Shown: positions 36,535 through 46,423 of the stretch, in pieces
Position numbering within the stretch: the first letter of the stretch is position 1
How the letters are laid out: each line of letters starts with the position of its first letter
NCBI RefSeq assembly: GCF_022347765.1
Contig: NZ_JAKRFZ010000005.1
Coordinates: 248,001 to 312,000 of the forward strand
Source: Pseudoalteromonas sp. OOF1S-7
GTDB lineage: Bacteria; Pseudomonadota; Gammaproteobacteria; Enterobacterales; Alteromonadaceae
Length of the DNA stretch: 64,000 nucleotides
Direction of reading: 5' to 3'
The notes under the pieces: generated by a model
What the model was told of the DNA's origin: nothing
Databases searched by the model: none
Seen by the model: only the letters and a program-made list of their open reading frames with translations
Program-made: the position numbers and the translations under genes

Positions 36535-37698
36535 ATGAAAAACAAAGTGCTGATAGTAGGCGGTGGCATGGTTGGTGCAGCCGCCGCCGTCAACCTCGCG
36601 CAGCAAGGCCTGACAGTCACTGTGCTCGAAACGCATCCATTGGATGCCATGCAGGCACTAACGGACGAGAGCATCGATATTCGGGTCTCTGCCATTAATC
36701 GCTTTTCAGAAGCTTTGCTGGATGAACTCCAGGCAATGCCGTTGCTTCGTAATGCCAGACTGGCACCGTATCAGCAGCTCGAAGCGTATGAGCAGGAAAA
36801 TAACAGCCTGCTATTTGATTGCGAGGAGCTGGCTGCAACGCATTTAGGCCACATTGTTGAAAACCGCCTTATTCAGGCCAGTTTATGGGCACAGTTCGAA
36901 CGCCTTGGTATTCAGATCGAACAGGTTTCTGGCACGCCGCAGGCAATCAAGCAAAATACTGATTCGGTTGAGTTGATTTACCCGGAGCAAAGTTATCAGG
37001 CCGATTTACTGTTAGCTGCTGACGGCGGACGCTCGGTGGTACGCAAACTGGCTGGCATTGGGGTGACCGGTTGGCAATATCAGCAACATTGTATGGGTGT
37101 GCTAATCAAACTGGATGCGCCGCAGCAGGTAAAAACCTGGCAGCAGTTTAAGCCGTCCGGACCGATTGCCTTTTTGCCCATGCAATATCCGTATGCCAAT
37201 CTGATTTGGTATCACCATGGTAATGAGCTGGCGCAGATGAAGACGTTATCGAATGCACAGTTAAAGCAGGAGATACAAAATCACTTCTTCGATTTACCCG
37301 GTGAGTTCGAGGTGTTGCAAAGCGCGGTATTTCCACTGGCCAGACAACATGCCAATCAATACCATCAGGGGCGTGTCGTCCTGATTGGCGACTCAGCACA
37401 CACCATTAACCCGCTGGCAGGGCAGGGCGTTAATTTAGGGTTCAAAGATGTAGCTGCGCTGGCAAGCGCACTGGAAGGCGCTGAGGACATTGGTAACGCC
37501 GCCTTGCTGCGCCGCTATGAGCAGAGCCGTCGCAACGATAATCTGATGATGATGAGCATGATGGACGCCTGCTACTTTGGCTTCTCTAACGAAATTGCAC
37601 CTTTAAAGCATTTACGCAACTTGGTGTTAAAAGTGGCTAATCATGCTGGTCCAATTAAACGTGAAGTATTGAAACATGCAATGGGTGGCGTCGTTTAG
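36535..37698 (+). CDS. ubiF: Ubiquinone biosynthesis FAD-dependent hydroxylase (UbiF-like)
   Basis: 387 residues. FAD-binding GGGMVGAAAA at the N-terminus, the AADGGRSVVR segment (about 163-172), and the LIGDSAHTINPLAGQGVNLGF motif split around residues 283-302, typical of UbiH/UbiF/UbiI hydroxylases. Hydroxylates the ubiquinone ring during biosynthesis. Assigned to UbiF because of divergent pairing with miaB and the adjacent Leu/Gln/Met tRNA cluster, as in E. coli. Confidence 0.88.
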   Translation: MKNKVLIVGGGMVGAAAAVNLAQQGLTVTVLETHPLDAMQALTDESIDIRVSAINRFSEALLDELQAMPLLRNARLAPYQQLEAYEQENNSLLFDCEELAATHLGHIVENRLIQASLWAQFERLGIQIEQVSGTPQAIKQNTDSVELIYPEQSYQADLLLAADGGRSVVRKLAGIGVTGWQYQQHCMGVLIKLDAPQQVKTWQQFKPSGPIAFLPMQYPYANLIWYHHGNELAQMKTLSNAQLKQEIQNHFFDLPGEFEVLQSAVFPLARQHANQYHQGRVVLIGDSAHTINPLAGQGVNLGFKDVAALASALEGAEDIGNAALLRRYEQSRRNDNLMMMSMMDACYFGFSNEIAPLKHLRNLVLKVANHAGPIKREVLKHAMGGVV

Positions 37699-37831
37699 AC
37701 GTCATTCATGACAGGAATAACAGATAGAAAAGTAGTGAAGCAAAATTAACTGGAAACTACGAAGACGATGGAAAAATAATTAAGATATATCGGAAGAGTA
37801 ATAAGGTAGTTGAAGTTGTCTTTGAACTAAA

Positions 37832-37916
37832 TGGTGCGGAAGGAGAGACTTGAACTCTCACAACCGAAGTTACAGAAACCTGAATCCTGCGCGTCTACCA
37901 ATTCCGCCACTTCCGC
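37832..37916 (-). tRNA. tRNA-Leu (anticodon CAG)
   Basis: 85 bases including encoded CCA. Acceptor GCGGAAG pairs with CTTCCGC; anticodon loop TTCAGGT gives CAG; long variable arm as for class II tRNAs. Last real gene of the array. Confidence 0.95.
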
Positions 37917-37944
37917 ATCGTATATTTAGTTTATCAATGAAAAA

Positions 37945-38078
37945 GAAACCTGAATCCTGCGTCTCATTCGACAACAGCCAATTCTGACACTTTTGCATCG
38001 TATATTTAGTACATCAACGATAAAGAAAACCGAATCCTGCGTCTAATTCGACAACAGCCAATTCCGTCACTTTTGCAT
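37945..38078 (-). repeat. Two degenerate copies of the tRNA-Leu 5' half (80-bp tandem unit)
   Basis: Segments 37945-37998 and 38025-38078 each copy the tRNA-Leu(CAG) acceptor 5' strand and anticodon arm in decayed form, with an inserted CATTCGACAACAG-like stretch in place of the D loop; the T arm and acceptor 3' strand are missing. Together with their spacers they form an 80-bp tandem repeat. They cannot fold as a full tRNA. Confidence 0.8.
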
Positions 38079-38127
38079 CGAGTATTTAGTTTTTAAAAAG
38101 AAGAAAGTTTTCAAGATAAGAGTTAAA

Positions 38128-38212
38128 TGGTGCGGAAAGAGAGACTTGAACTCTCACAACCGAAGTTACAGAAACCTGAATCCTGCGCGTCTACCAATTC
38201 CGCCACTTCCGC
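38128..38212 (-). tRNA. tRNA-Leu (anticodon CAG), second copy
   Basis: Same as the 37832 gene except for one base in the acceptor 3' strand, which turns the 7-66 pair into G-U. CCA is encoded. 85 bases. Confidence 0.93.
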
Positions 38213-38249
38213 ATCGTATATTTAACTGTATTTCCATCTCGTGAAGAGA

Positions 38250-38324
38250 TGGCTGGAGTACCAGGATTTGAACCTGGGAATGGCGGGATCAAAACCCGCT
38301 GCCTTACCGCTTGGCGATACTCCA
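38250..38324 (-). tRNA. tRNA-Gln (anticodon TTG)
   Basis: 75 bases including CCA. Acceptor TGGAGTA/TACTCCA; anticodon loop TTTTGAT. Confidence 0.95.
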
Positions 38325-38350
38325 GCAATAATTCAAATCTAAATACATTC

Positions 38351-38429
38351 TCCAAGAATTGAATCTGGGTGTGGATGAGTGAGGGATCAAAACCTCTCTC
38401 TACTGCACTTACCGCTTGGCGATACTCCA
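38351..38429 (-). repeat. Degenerate tRNA-Gln copy
   Basis: Starts as a perfect tRNA-Gln 5' end (TGGAGTATCGCCAAGCGGTAA) and keeps the TTTTGAT anticodon loop, but the anticodon stem is rebuilt (GAGAGG/CCCTC) and the T arm and acceptor 3' strand are decayed, without CCA. A pseudo-tRNA. Confidence 0.8.
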
Positions 38430-38546
38430 GCAATAATTCAAATCTTGAATCCAGATAAATCTAAGAGATAATATCCTTCTTCTTAACGCTTGATACTACA
38501 GAAATAAAAAGCGTAATCAAGAGTTTTAGTTCTAACTTGAAGAACA

Positions 38547-38631
<85 letters not shown>

Positions 38632-38647
38632 ATATTTTTCGCTTTGA

Positions 38648-38706
38648 TATTGGAACCTAAATCCAGCGTCTAGTTCAAGACATCTGGCCAATTCCGCCAT
38701 TTCCGC
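38648..38706 (-). repeat. Degenerate tRNA-Leu(TAG) 5' half
   Basis: Keeps the acceptor 5' strand, D stem start and anticodon loop of the Leu(TAG) genes with an insert (CAGATGTCTTGAACT on the minus strand) in the D-arm region. No T arm or acceptor 3' strand. Confidence 0.78.
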
Positions 38707-38733
38707 ATTAAATTGTATCTCTCAAAAAAGAGA

Positions 38734-38808
38734 TGGCTGGAGTACCAGGATTTGAACCTGGGAATGGCGGGATCAAAACCCGCTGCCTTACCGCTTGGCG
38801 ATACTCCA
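38734..38808 (-). tRNA. tRNA-Gln (anticodon TTG)
   Basis: 75 bases including CCA, identical to the 38250 gene over its length. Confidence 0.95.
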
Positions 38809-38830
38809 ACGAAAACTCAAACCTAAATGC

Positions 38831-38913
38831 TGGTCCCAGGATTTGAATCTGGGGGTGAACGAGTGAGGGATCAAAACCTCTCTCTTCTGTCCTTACCGCT
38901 TGGCGATACTCCA
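38831..38913 (-). repeat. Degenerate tRNA-Gln copy
   Basis: Second pseudo-tRNA-Gln. Intact 5' end and TTTTGAT loop and a fairly good T arm (CCCAG/CTGGG), but the acceptor 3' strand no longer pairs. Confidence 0.8.
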
Positions 38914-38955
38914 ACAAAGGTATTTAAAGTTATTTCAGTTCAAACTTCAAGAACA

Positions 38956-39040
<85 letters not shown>

Positions 39041-39055
39041 ATATTTTTTGCTTTG

Positions 39056-39117
39056 ATATTGGAAACCTAAATCCAGCGTCTAGTTCAAGACATCTGGCCA
39101 CTTCCGCCACTTCCGCA
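39056..39117 (-). repeat. Degenerate tRNA-Leu(TAG) 5' half
   Basis: Same structure as 38648-38706, with an extra A and one changed base in the D-stem region. Confidence 0.78.
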
Positions 39118-39135
39118 TATTTATCTCAGAAGAGA

Positions 39136-39210
39136 TGGCTGGAGTACCAGGATTTGAACCTGGGAATGGCGGGATCAAAACCCGCTGCCTTACCGCTTGG
39201 CGATACTCCA
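39136..39210 (-). tRNA. tRNA-Gln (anticodon TTG)
   Basis: 75 bases including CCA, same sequence as the other Gln copies. Confidence 0.95.
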
Positions 39211-39246
39211 ACGAAAAATTGATTATTTCAGTTCTTATCGAGAACA

Positions 39247-39331
<85 letters not shown>

Positions 39332-39335
39332 AACG

Positions 39336-39412
39336 TGGTGGCTATGCCCTGATTTGAACAGGGGACCCCATCATTATGAGTGATGTGCTCTAACCAGCTG
39401 AGCTACATAGCC
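39336..39412 (-). tRNA. tRNA-Met, elongator (anticodon CAT)
   Basis: 77 bases including CCA. Acceptor GGCTATG/CATAGCC and anticodon loop CTCATAA. The elongator type is inferred from a standard paired first base (G1-C72) and similarity to E. coli metT. Confidence 0.94.
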
Positions 39413-39414
39413 AA

Positions 39415-39489
39415 TGGCTGGAGTACCAGGATTTGAACCTGGGAATGGCGGGATCAAAACCCGCTGCCTTACCGCTTGGCGATACTCCA
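39415..39489 (-). tRNA. tRNA-Gln (anticodon TTG)
   Basis: 75 bases including CCA; 2 bases from the neighbouring tRNA-Met. Confidence 0.95.
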
Positions 39490-39525
39490 ACGAAAAGTCG
39501 ATTATTTCAGTTCTTATCGAGAACA

Positions 39526-39610
<85 letters not shown>

Positions 39611-39626
39611 ACATCTTTTGCTTCTA

Positions 39627-39685
39627 TATTGGAACCTAAATCCAGCGTCTATTTCTAGACATCTGGCCAATTCCGCCACTTCTGC
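39627..39685 (-). repeat. Degenerate tRNA-Leu(TAG) 5' half
   Basis: Third copy of the half-tRNA debris, with small changes (GCAGAAG at the acceptor, TAGAAATAGACG before the anticodon arm). Confidence 0.75.
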
Positions 39686-39724
39686 GTTTTGCTAGCTCGA
39701 TGAGTTTTGGTAGTAATTAAAGCA

Positions 39725-39801
39725 TGGTGGCTATGCCCTGATTTGAACAGGGGACCCCATCATTATGAGTGATGTGCTCTAACCAGCTGAGCTACATAGC
39801 C
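39725..39801 (-). tRNA. tRNA-Met, elongator (anticodon CAT), promoter-proximal
   Basis: 77 bases including CCA, same as the 39336 gene. First gene transcribed from the promoter at 39839-39867. Confidence 0.95.
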
Positions 39802-39838
39802 ATCTCTTTAATTTCTCATCATCGCTGATGCGGGGCGT

Positions 39839-39867
39839 ATTATGCGTATATGCCCGTATGTCGTCAA
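39839..39867 (-). promoter_or_regulatory. Promoter of the tRNA array
   Basis: On the minus strand TTGACG, 17-bp spacer, CATAAT, then a GC-rich discriminator (ACGCCCCGC). About 35 bases upstream of the first tRNA. This is the architecture of growth-rate and ppGpp-regulated stable RNA promoters. Confidence 0.82.
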
Positions 39868-39981
39868 CACCTTTTTTGCAAAAAAATACCTAACACAGTT
39901 TGTTTGCAGATAAATTAAGCGGAGCGGGCTGTTTTTAGCGCAATTCAGCCAATAATTCTTCATACAGTGTAAGAGAAAGAC

Positions 39982-40008
39982 AAAAAAAGCGCCATCAGGC
40001 GCTTTTTG
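39982..40008 (-). terminator. Terminator of ychF
   Basis: Stem AAGCGCC/GGCGCTT with loop ATCA; A-run on one side and T-run on the other, so it could work in both directions. It follows the ychF stop on the minus strand. Confidence 0.85.
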
Positions 40009-40046
40009 TCAGACCAATATACTTGGTCAATATTGAATGCATTTAC

Positions 40047-41138
40047 TTAGACATTGAACAAGAAGTTCATCACATCGCCATCTTTAACGATGTAATCTTT
40101 ACCTTCCTGGCGCATTTTACCTGCGTCTTTCGCACCGCTTTCACCTTGGTATTCAATGTAGTCATTAAAACCAATGGTTTGTGCACGAATAAAGCCACGC
40201 TCAAAGTCGGTGTGGATCTTACCCGCTGCCTGCGGCGCAGTGGCACCAACAGGAATAGTCCATGCGCGCACTTCTTTAACACCTGCTGTAAAGTAGGTTT
40301 GTAGTTTCAGTAGCTCGTAACCGCCACGGATCACCAGGTTAAGCCCTGGCTCTTCCAGACCAAGGTCAGCCATGAATTCAAGCTTGTCTTCTTCTTCAAG
40401 TTCAGACAGTTCAGATTCAATTGCAGCACAGACCGGGATCACAACGGCTTCTTCCGCTGCGGCAATCTCACGTACCTGGTCTAAGAATGGGTTATTTTCG
40501 AAACCATCTTCAGTCACGTTTGCGATGTACATGGTCGGCTTAATCGTTAAGAAGTTAAGCGGCTTAATCGCAGCCAGCTCTTCTTTTGTCAGCTCTAATG
40601 AACGCAGTGTTAACCCTTCATCCAGGTGTGCTTTGACCTTTTCCAGTACTTCGTTTTGGAATTTAGCGTCTTTATCACCACCTTTGGCTTTTTTAGCGTT
40701 ACGTTGTGCTGCGCGGTCGGCCGCTTCCATATCTGCTAAAACCAGCTCAGTGTTGATAACATCAATATCGTCTGCCGGGTTTACCTGACCAGATACGTGG
40801 ACGATGTTTTCATCTTCAAAGCAGCGAACAACATGACCAATGGCATCTGTTTCGCGAATGTTTGCTAAGAACTGGTTACCCAGACCTTCACCTTTAGAGG
40901 CGCCCTTTACCAGGCCTGCGATATCAACAAACTCCATCGTGGTTGCGATGGTTTTTTGTGGATTAACAATCGCAGCCAATTGGTCCAGACGCGGATCCGG
41001 AACGGCAACCACACCAGTGTTTGGCTCGATAGTACAAAAAGGGAAGTTCGCGGCTTCGATGCCCGCTTTGGTTAATGCATTGAATAGGGTTGACTTACCT
41101 ACGTTAGGCAGGCCAACAATGCCACATTTAAAACCCAT
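40047..41138 (-). CDS. ychF: Redox-regulated ATPase/GTPase YchF
   Basis: 363-residue Obg-family P-loop protein. Walker [10 protein letters not shown] (about 8-16), a helical coiled-coil insert (about 130-200) and a C-terminal TGS domain (about 280-363). YchF prefers ATP and associates with ribosomes; it affects oxidative stress response. Operon with pth and rplY upstream, as in many gammaproteobacteria. Confidence 0.96.
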   Translation of the reverse strand: MGFKCGIVGLPNVGKSTLFNALTKAGIEAANFPFCTIEPNTGVVAVPDPRLDQLAAIVNPQKTIATTMEFVDIAGLVKGASKGEGLGNQFLANIRETDAIGHVVRCFEDENIVHVSGQVNPADDIDVINTELVLADMEAADRAAQRNAKKAKGGDKDAKFQNEVLEKVKAHLDEGLTLRSLELTKEELAAIKPLNFLTIKPTMYIANVTEDGFENNPFLDQVREIAAAEEAVVIPVCAAIESELSELEEEDKLEFMADLGLEEPGLNLVIRGGYELLKLQTYFTAGVKEVRAWTIPVGATAPQAAGKIHTDFERGFIRAQTIGFNDYIEYQGESGAKDAGKMRQEGKDYIVKDGDVMNFLFNV

Positions 41139-41196
41139 AGTTTAAAACCTTTAGTTTGCCATCAATCACAGCTGTAACGGGACAGGAGAGTCGGTG

Positions 41197-41781
41197 TTAC
41201 GGCTTAAAAGAATGTAGTCTATTTTGTGCTTTTAACACACCGTCTTTGGCCAGAATTTCCATACAACGCACGGCTTCATCTACCACTGCATCGATTTTTT
41301 CCTGATCTGCCTGAGGGGCTTTGCCCAGCACCCAACCTGTTACTTTGTCTCTGTGTCCAGGGTGGCCAATACCAATGCGCAGGCGCATAAACTCTTTGTT
41401 ATTGCCCAGCTTGGCGATTATGTCTTTGAGACCATTGTGCCCACCGTGACCGCCGCCTTTTTTGATTTTGGCGACACCAGGTTCCATATCCATCTCATCA
41501 TGCGCAACCAGGATCTGCTCTGGCGGGATCTTATAGAAGTTTGCCAGGCTACCTACGGCTTTACCGCTTAGGTTCATAAAGGTGGTTGGGATCAGTAGCT
41601 TAAATTCCTGATTGTTCAGGATAAGCTTGCCACTAAGGCCATGGTGTTTTGAGTCAGGTTTGAGGGGGACGTTGTAGCGCTTGGCCAGTTCTTCGATAAA
41701 CCAGGCACCGGCATTGTGACGAGTGTTTGCGTATTCGGGGCCTGGATTAGCCAGGCCCACTAGCATTTGAATAGTATTCAA
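41197..41781 (-). CDS. pth: Peptidyl-tRNA hydrolase
   Basis: 194 residues. Recycles stalled peptidyl-tRNAs. Contains [17 protein letters not shown] with the catalytic His, the FMNLSG motif and HDEMD. Second gene in rplY-pth-ychF; its start is 19 bases after rplY. Confidence 0.97.
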   Translation of the reverse strand: MNTIQMLVGLANPGPEYANTRHNAGAWFIEELAKRYNVPLKPDSKHHGLSGKLILNNQEFKLLIPTTFMNLSGKAVGSLANFYKIPPEQILVAHDEMDMEPGVAKIKKGGGHGGHNGLKDIIAKLGNNKEFMRLRIGIGHPGHRDKVTGWVLGKAPQADQEKIDAVVDEAVRCMEILAKDGVLKAQNRLHSFKP

Positions 41782-41800
41782 GGTGCTAACACCTTAGAAA

Positions 41801-42409
41801 TTATTCAGCAGCTTCTTCAGCTGTTTCTTCAGCAGCGCCGCCTTTAGGTGCGTTTACAGTTACAACCGCTTGGTCGTGGTCTGCACCTTTAGCTAGCTCA
41901 ACAGAAACTACACCAGCTGGAAGAGTGATGTCTGAAAGGTGTACAGTTGCGCCAACTTCGATAGCTGCTACGTCAACTTCTACGAACTCAGGAAGCTGAG
42001 CTGGCAGACACGTGATTTCGATTTCAGTTACGTGGTGAGCAACAGTGTTGCCGCCTTTAGTTGCTGCTGCTTCGTTCAGGAAGTGAACAGGCACTTTAGT
42101 GTGAAGCTTTTGAGAAGCGTCAACGCGTTGGAAGTCAAGGTGAGTTACCTTAGGCTTGTACGGGTGACGTTGGATGTCTTTCAGGATAGCTTCAACAGAC
42201 TCACCACCGATGTTCAGAGTCAGGATGTGCGTGTAGAAACCTTCGTCTTCTTGCATCTGGATAACTTTGTTGTGGTCCAGAGTAAGCGAAACAGCGTCTT
42301 TGCCTGCACCGTAAAGGATAGCAGGAACTTTATCAGCGCGACGTAGGCGGCGGCTCGCACCAGTACCCAGAGTTTCGCGTACTTCAGCGTTTAATACGTA
42401 TTGTGACAT
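41801..42409 (-). CDS. rplY: 50S ribosomal protein L25 (long, Ctc-type)
   Basis: 202 residues from ATG at 42409 (GGAG 6 bases upstream); an in-frame TTG four codons earlier is not needed. N-terminal L25 5S-rRNA binding domain (about 5-95) plus a C-terminal TL5/Ctc domain. Ends in an Ala/Glu-rich tail. Longer than the 94-residue E. coli L25. Confidence 0.95.
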   Translation of the reverse strand: MSQYVLNAEVRETLGTGASRRLRRADKVPAILYGAGKDAVSLTLDHNKVIQMQEDEGFYTHILTLNIGGESVEAILKDIQRHPYKPKVTHLDFQRVDASQKLHTKVPVHFLNEAAATKGGNTVAHHVTEIEITCLPAQLPEFVEVDVAAIEVGATVHLSDITLPAGVVSVELAKGADHDQAVVTVNAPKGGAAEETAEEAAE

Positions 42410-42523
42410 GAGTGTCTCCAATTATTTTAGTTAATACTTCGAAGGGCTCGCGACCAAGCACTTCGGTAAATTACTGTACTCGCCGTGGTTGTATCCAAAG
42501 CAAGCCCAGTAAAAAGGCGCGCT

Positions 42524-42551
42524 AATATACCACTAACCAGCAGCCTTGCAA
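42524..42551 (-). promoter_or_regulatory. Candidate promoter for rplY-pth-ychF
   Basis: On the minus strand TTGCAA (42546-42551), 16-bp spacer, TATATT (42524-42529), followed by a GC-rich stretch (GCGCGCC). Lies just after the prs terminator. Confidence 0.55.
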
Positions 42552-42561
42552 ACCTTTGGAT

Positions 42562-42586
42562 ATAAAAAAAGCACCCTAAGGTGCTT
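42562..42586 (-). terminator. Terminator of prs
   Basis: Stem AAGCACC/GGTGCTT with loop CTAA, followed on the minus strand by a run of T. Located 20 bases after the prs stop. Confidence 0.85.
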
Positions 42587-42608
42587 ATTCTTTGCCAGTG
42601 AACACGGA

Positions 42609-43556
42609 TTAGTGTTCAAACATCGCAGAGATAGACTCTTCGTTGCTGATGCGGCGAATGGTTTCAGCCAGCATATCAGCCAGCGTCAGTACTTTGATCT
42701 TATCAACAGACTTCAGCTCGTCCGACAGCGTAATTGAGTCAGTGACAATCACTTCGTCGATCACTGAGTTGCGCAGGTTCTCTGCGGCATTGCCAGACAG
42801 AACCGGGTGCGTTGCATAAGCAAATACGCGCTTAGCACCGTGCTCTTTCAGTGCAGCAGCGGCTTTACACAGCGTACCACCGGTATCAATCATATCGTCG
42901 ACGATGATACAGTCGCGGCCTTCCACATCACCAATGATGTGCATGACCTGAGAAACGTTAGCCTGTGGGCGACGTTTGTCGATGATAGCCAGGTCTTTGT
43001 CATCCAGGAGCTTGGCGATTGCACGCGCACGTACGACACCACCAATATCTGGCGATACGACCACAACATCGTCAAAATCGCGCTCTTTCATGTCTTCAAG
43101 CAGCACCGGGCTACCAAACACATTGTCTACAGGCACATCGAAGAAGCCCTGGATCTGTTCAGCGTGCAGGTCTACGGTCAGAACGCGGTCAACACCAACG
43201 CTTGATAAGAAGTCCGCAACAACTTTTGCAGTGATTGGCACACGCGCAGAACGTACACGACGATCCTGACGGGCATAGCCGAAGTATGGAATAACGGCGG
43301 TAATACGACCTGCAGAAGCACGACGTAAAGCATCCACCATCACAATGAGTTCCATCAGGTTGTCATTGGTTGGTGCACAAGTGGATTGGACGATGAATAC
43401 ATCAGAACCACGAACATTTTCATTGATTTGAACGCTGATCTCGCCGTCGCTAAAACGGCCTACAACGGCATCACCTAATTCGATAAACAAACGTTTTGCA
43501 ACTTTTTGAGCTAGCTCAGGTGTTGCGTTACCAGCGAAGAGCTTCATGTCGGGCAC
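42609..43556 (-). CDS. prs: Ribose-phosphate pyrophosphokinase
   Basis: 315 residues, the class I length. Makes PRPP from ribose 5-phosphate and ATP for nucleotide, His and Trp synthesis. Shows [17 protein letters not shown] and the PRPP loop [12 protein letters not shown]. Preceded by ispE, as in E. coli. Confidence 0.97.
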   Translation of the reverse strand: MPDMKLFAGNATPELAQKVAKRLFIELGDAVVGRFSDGEISVQINENVRGSDVFIVQSTCAPTNDNLMELIVMVDALRRASAGRITAVIPYFGYARQDRRVRSARVPITAKVVADFLSSVGVDRVLTVDLHAEQIQGFFDVPVDNVFGSPVLLEDMKERDFDDVVVVSPDIGGVVRARAIAKLLDDKDLAIIDKRRPQANVSQVMHIIGDVEGRDCIIVDDMIDTGGTLCKAAAALKEHGAKRVFAYATHPVLSGNAAENLRNSVIDEVIVTDSITLSDELKSVDKIKVLTLADMLAETIRRISNEESISAMFEH

Positions 43557-43634
43557 GGTAGGGTTCCTCAGGCACTGTAATATATATTTTGCAATGACGG
43601 CGTCTGTGACAGTGTCAAAACAGGCTAACTTAAA

Positions 43635-44492
43635 CTATTTTACTTCATCTTTACGCCATGCAGCCAGTTGCCGGTGGGCAATTGACTCGCTTGCGCTTTG
43701 GGTAACAAAGCCTGTCCAGTGAGACGGGAGTTGTTCGAGTACACGCTGTGCCGCCTGTGCTGAATCAAATTCTGCAAAGCAGCATCCTCCGGTTCCCGTC
43801 ATTCTGGACGGCGCATATTTTAGCAACCAGCTCAGGGTTTTTTCAACCTCGGGGTAGAGCTTTTTGACTAATGCCTGACAGTCGTTGTGTGTCTGATCAA
43901 TGGTCCAGCCCTCAGATAATTTCGGGGTATTTCGCGGCAGCTCTGGGTGTGTGAATACTTCCACAGTACCAACATGGACATTGGGGAACACCACCAGATA
44001 GTGCTTTGCGGCCAAGGTATAGGGGCTCAGCTTCTCTCCAACCCCTTGCGCCAGCGCCGTTTTCCCACGTACAAAGACGGGTACATCCGCGCCGAGTGAT
44101 AATCCGATATCCGCAAGCTGGTCAAGTGACAATTCACATTGCCACAATGTGTTTAAGGCAAGCAATGTGGTTGCAGCGTCTGATGAACCGCCCCCCACGC
44201 CGCCCCCCATAGGGAGCTTTTTAATGAGCTGAATATGGACACCAAATGGTGATTGTTTATAAGGTCTGAGCGCTTCTGCGGCACGGTAAATCAAATTGTC
44301 TTGCAACGGAATGCCGGCGACATCGCCCTCGATCTCCAGCCCCTCTTGCTCGATAAGCGAAAAAGTCAGTTTATCGCCGTATTCCAGCATAGTGAACAGG
44401 GTTTCGAGTTCATGGTAGCCATCCGCACGACGGCCATTGATGTGCAAAAACAGGTTCAGTTTGGCCGGAGCCGTTAATGTCAGTGTCTTCAT
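43635..44492 (-). CDS. ispE: 4-diphosphocytidyl-2-C-methyl-D-erythritol kinase
   Basis: 285-residue GHMP kinase of the MEP isoprenoid pathway. N-terminal AKLNLFLHI and the ATP-binding glycine-rich PMGGGVGGGSSDAA (about 92-105). The start overlaps the lolB stop (ATGA). Promoter-proximal partner is lolB; prs lies 78 bases downstream. Confidence 0.97.
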   Translation of the reverse strand: MKTLTLTAPAKLNLFLHINGRRADGYHELETLFTMLEYGDKLTFSLIEQEGLEIEGDVAGIPLQDNLIYRAAEALRPYKQSPFGVHIQLIKKLPMGGGVGGGSSDAATTLLALNTLWQCELSLDQLADIGLSLGADVPVFVRGKTALAQGVGEKLSPYTLAAKHYLVVFPNVHVGTVEVFTHPELPRNTPKLSEGWTIDQTHNDCQALVKKLYPEVEKTLSWLLKYAPSRMTGTGGCCFAEFDSAQAAQRVLEQLPSHWTGFVTQSASESIAHRQLAAWRKDEVK

Positions 44493-45097
44493 AAGGTCTC
44501 AAAGTGCCAGTTGCTGATACGGATCTTAATGGTGATGTCTTTATGTGTCAGGGTGAGTCGGGTCGGGAGCTCGAACCCGTTAACACGCTGGTAAGTTTGG
44601 TAGGCCACCTGCCAGCGCAGGCCTTGCTGGTCTTGCCAGGTGGCCAGAGTTAATTGTTGTCTATCGTTATACTGATTGCCAGGGGCGTCTATGTTACCGG
44701 TTAACCATTGAGGGGCCTGTGACACGGGCAGTTGCCAGCCGCTTAAACGGTACACCAGTTCGCCGCTGTCCTCGCCGGTGTAAGTTTGATCCTCCAGCGT
44801 CAGCTCGCTGTGCTGGTCAAACTCTTGTAATTTTAATACCTGAGTCCCGATAAAGGTATTGAGCGTCAGCGTTTGTTTTTGTTCACGATACTGCCAGTTA
44901 AAGTTGGCAGACTGACGCTCTTCGGGAGAGATAAACGCCAGCTTGCCTGTTGCCCGCCAATTGTTATAGCTTTCGGGACGATTTTGCTGTGCATGCTCGT
45001 CAGGGGGCGTAATACGCTGCGCACACCCGCCCAGAAACAATAAAAACATGAGCAAAATCAAATGAAACTGTTTCAAACTAAGTTCCTTACTTTCCAT
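44489..45097 (-). CDS. lolB: Outer-membrane lipoprotein insertion protein LolB
   Basis: Receives lipoproteins from LolA and inserts them in the outer membrane. About 202 residues from ATG at 45097, giving a lipoprotein signal with the LGGC lipobox (lipidated Cys about residue 25). The same frame extends upstream to a TTG at 45148, which would add 17 residues before the signal peptide and is unlikely. Contains the WRATGKLAFISPE segment typical of LolB. Divergent from hemA. Confidence 0.93.
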   Translation of the reverse strand: MESKELSLKQFHLILLMFLLFLGGCAQRITPPDEHAQQNRPESYNNWRATGKLAFISPEERQSANFNWQYREQKQTLTLNTFIGTQVLKLQEFDQHSELTLEDQTYTGEDSGELVYRLSGWQLPVSQAPQWLTGNIDAPGNQYNDRQQLTLATWQDQQGLRWQVAYQTYQRVNGFELPTRLTLTHKDITIKIRISNWHFETL

Positions 45098-45159
45098 ATT
45101 CGATTGATTTTTGGTAAAATTAGCGGCTTTAAAGCAGGGCTTGAGCAATACTGGCAGTT

Positions 45160-46416
45160 ATGACCATCATCGCACTTGGGATCAATCACAAAACCGCGTC
45201 CGTCGAATTGAGGGAAAAAGTCGCTTTTTCTCCGCAACAGTTATCGGATGCGCTACAGCAGCTGTCTGAGTTACCGCAGTTTAACGAGTCCGTGATTGTT
45301 TCTACCTGCAATCGGACCGAAATCTATTGTAGCCTTGGGGACTCAAATTCCCAAGCGCTTCTGGGCTGGCTGGCTGAATTTCATCAGATAGAAGAGCAAG
45401 AGCTGGCAGAAAACGTCTATGTGCACCACAATCAGGACGCGGTCAATCATCTTATGCGCGTAGCCTGTGGGTTAGACTCGCTGGTGCTGGGTGAGCCGCA
45501 GATTTTGGGTCAGATCAAGCAAGCCTATAATAGTGCCAAGGCACATAATGGCATTCAGCCGGTGTTTGAGCGCTTGTTTCAGAAAACGTTTTCTGTGGCC
45601 AAGCAGGTGCGCACCGAGACTGAAATTGGTGCCAGTGCTGTCTCTGTGGCGTATGCGGCTGTTAACCTGGCTAAGCACATTTATGGTCAGCTGGAAAAAA
45701 CCAATGTGTTATTAATCGGTGCGGGTGAAACCATTGAGCTGGTTGCCAAGCACCTGTCTCAACATAACCCTAAGACCATTACAGTTGCTAACCGCACTAT
45801 TGAACGGGCACAAACGCTGGCAGACGAAATAAACGCCAGTGTTATTTCTTTGGCCCAGCTGCCCGAGCAATTGCACCAGGCTGACATAGTGATCAGTTCC
45901 ACCGCCAGCACCCTGCCCATCATAGGTAAAGGGGTGGTTGAGCAGGCCCTGAAAAAACGCAAACATAAGCCGATGCTGTTCGTGGATATTGCGGTGCCAC
46001 GTGATATCGAAAGTCAGGTTAATGACTTAGATGCGGCCTACCTTTATACGGTGGACGACCTGCAGGCGATCGTGAATGAAAACATGGCGTCGAGGGAACA
46101 GGCTGCACGTGAAGCCCAGCACATCATTGATGACAAAACCCACGAGTTTGCACAGTGGCAGCGCTCTTTGACCTCAGTGGATGTGATCCGTGACTATCGT
46201 GATTCGGCCCAGACGATTAAATTAGAGCTCGTGGAAAAGGCGTTAAATCAGCTACAATCGGGTAAGAATTCAGAAAAGGTCTTGTTAGAGCTGGCAAATA
46301 AGCTTACCAATCGACTCACTCATGCACCGACCCGGGCCATTCAGGCGGCGGCAAAAGAGGGTGATATAGAGCGCATTGCAGTATTAAAACAAGCATTAGG
46401 TATTGAGCAGGAATAA
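45160..46416 (+). CDS. hemA: Glutamyl-tRNA reductase
   Basis: 418 residues. First step of C5-pathway heme synthesis, reducing Glu-tRNA to glutamate-1-semialdehyde. Catalytic Cys in VSTCNRTEIY (about 45-54) and NADPH-binding LLIGAGETIELVAKHL (about 182). C-terminal dimerisation helices. Followed after 7 bases by prfA. Confidence 0.97.
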   Translation: MTIIALGINHKTASVELREKVAFSPQQLSDALQQLSELPQFNESVIVSTCNRTEIYCSLGDSNSQALLGWLAEFHQIEEQELAENVYVHHNQDAVNHLMRVACGLDSLVLGEPQILGQIKQAYNSAKAHNGIQPVFERLFQKTFSVAKQVRTETEIGASAVSVAYAAVNLAKHIYGQLEKTNVLLIGAGETIELVAKHLSQHNPKTITVANRTIERAQTLADEINASVISLAQLPEQLHQADIVISSTASTLPIIGKGVVEQALKKRKHKPMLFVDIAVPRDIESQVNDLDAAYLYTVDDLQAIVNENMASREQAAREAQHIIDDKTHEFAQWQRSLTSVDVIRDYRDSAQTIKLELVEKALNQLQSGKNSEKVLLELANKLTNRLTHAPTRAIQAAAKEGDIERIAVLKQALGIEQE

Positions 46417-46423
46417 AAGTTAA

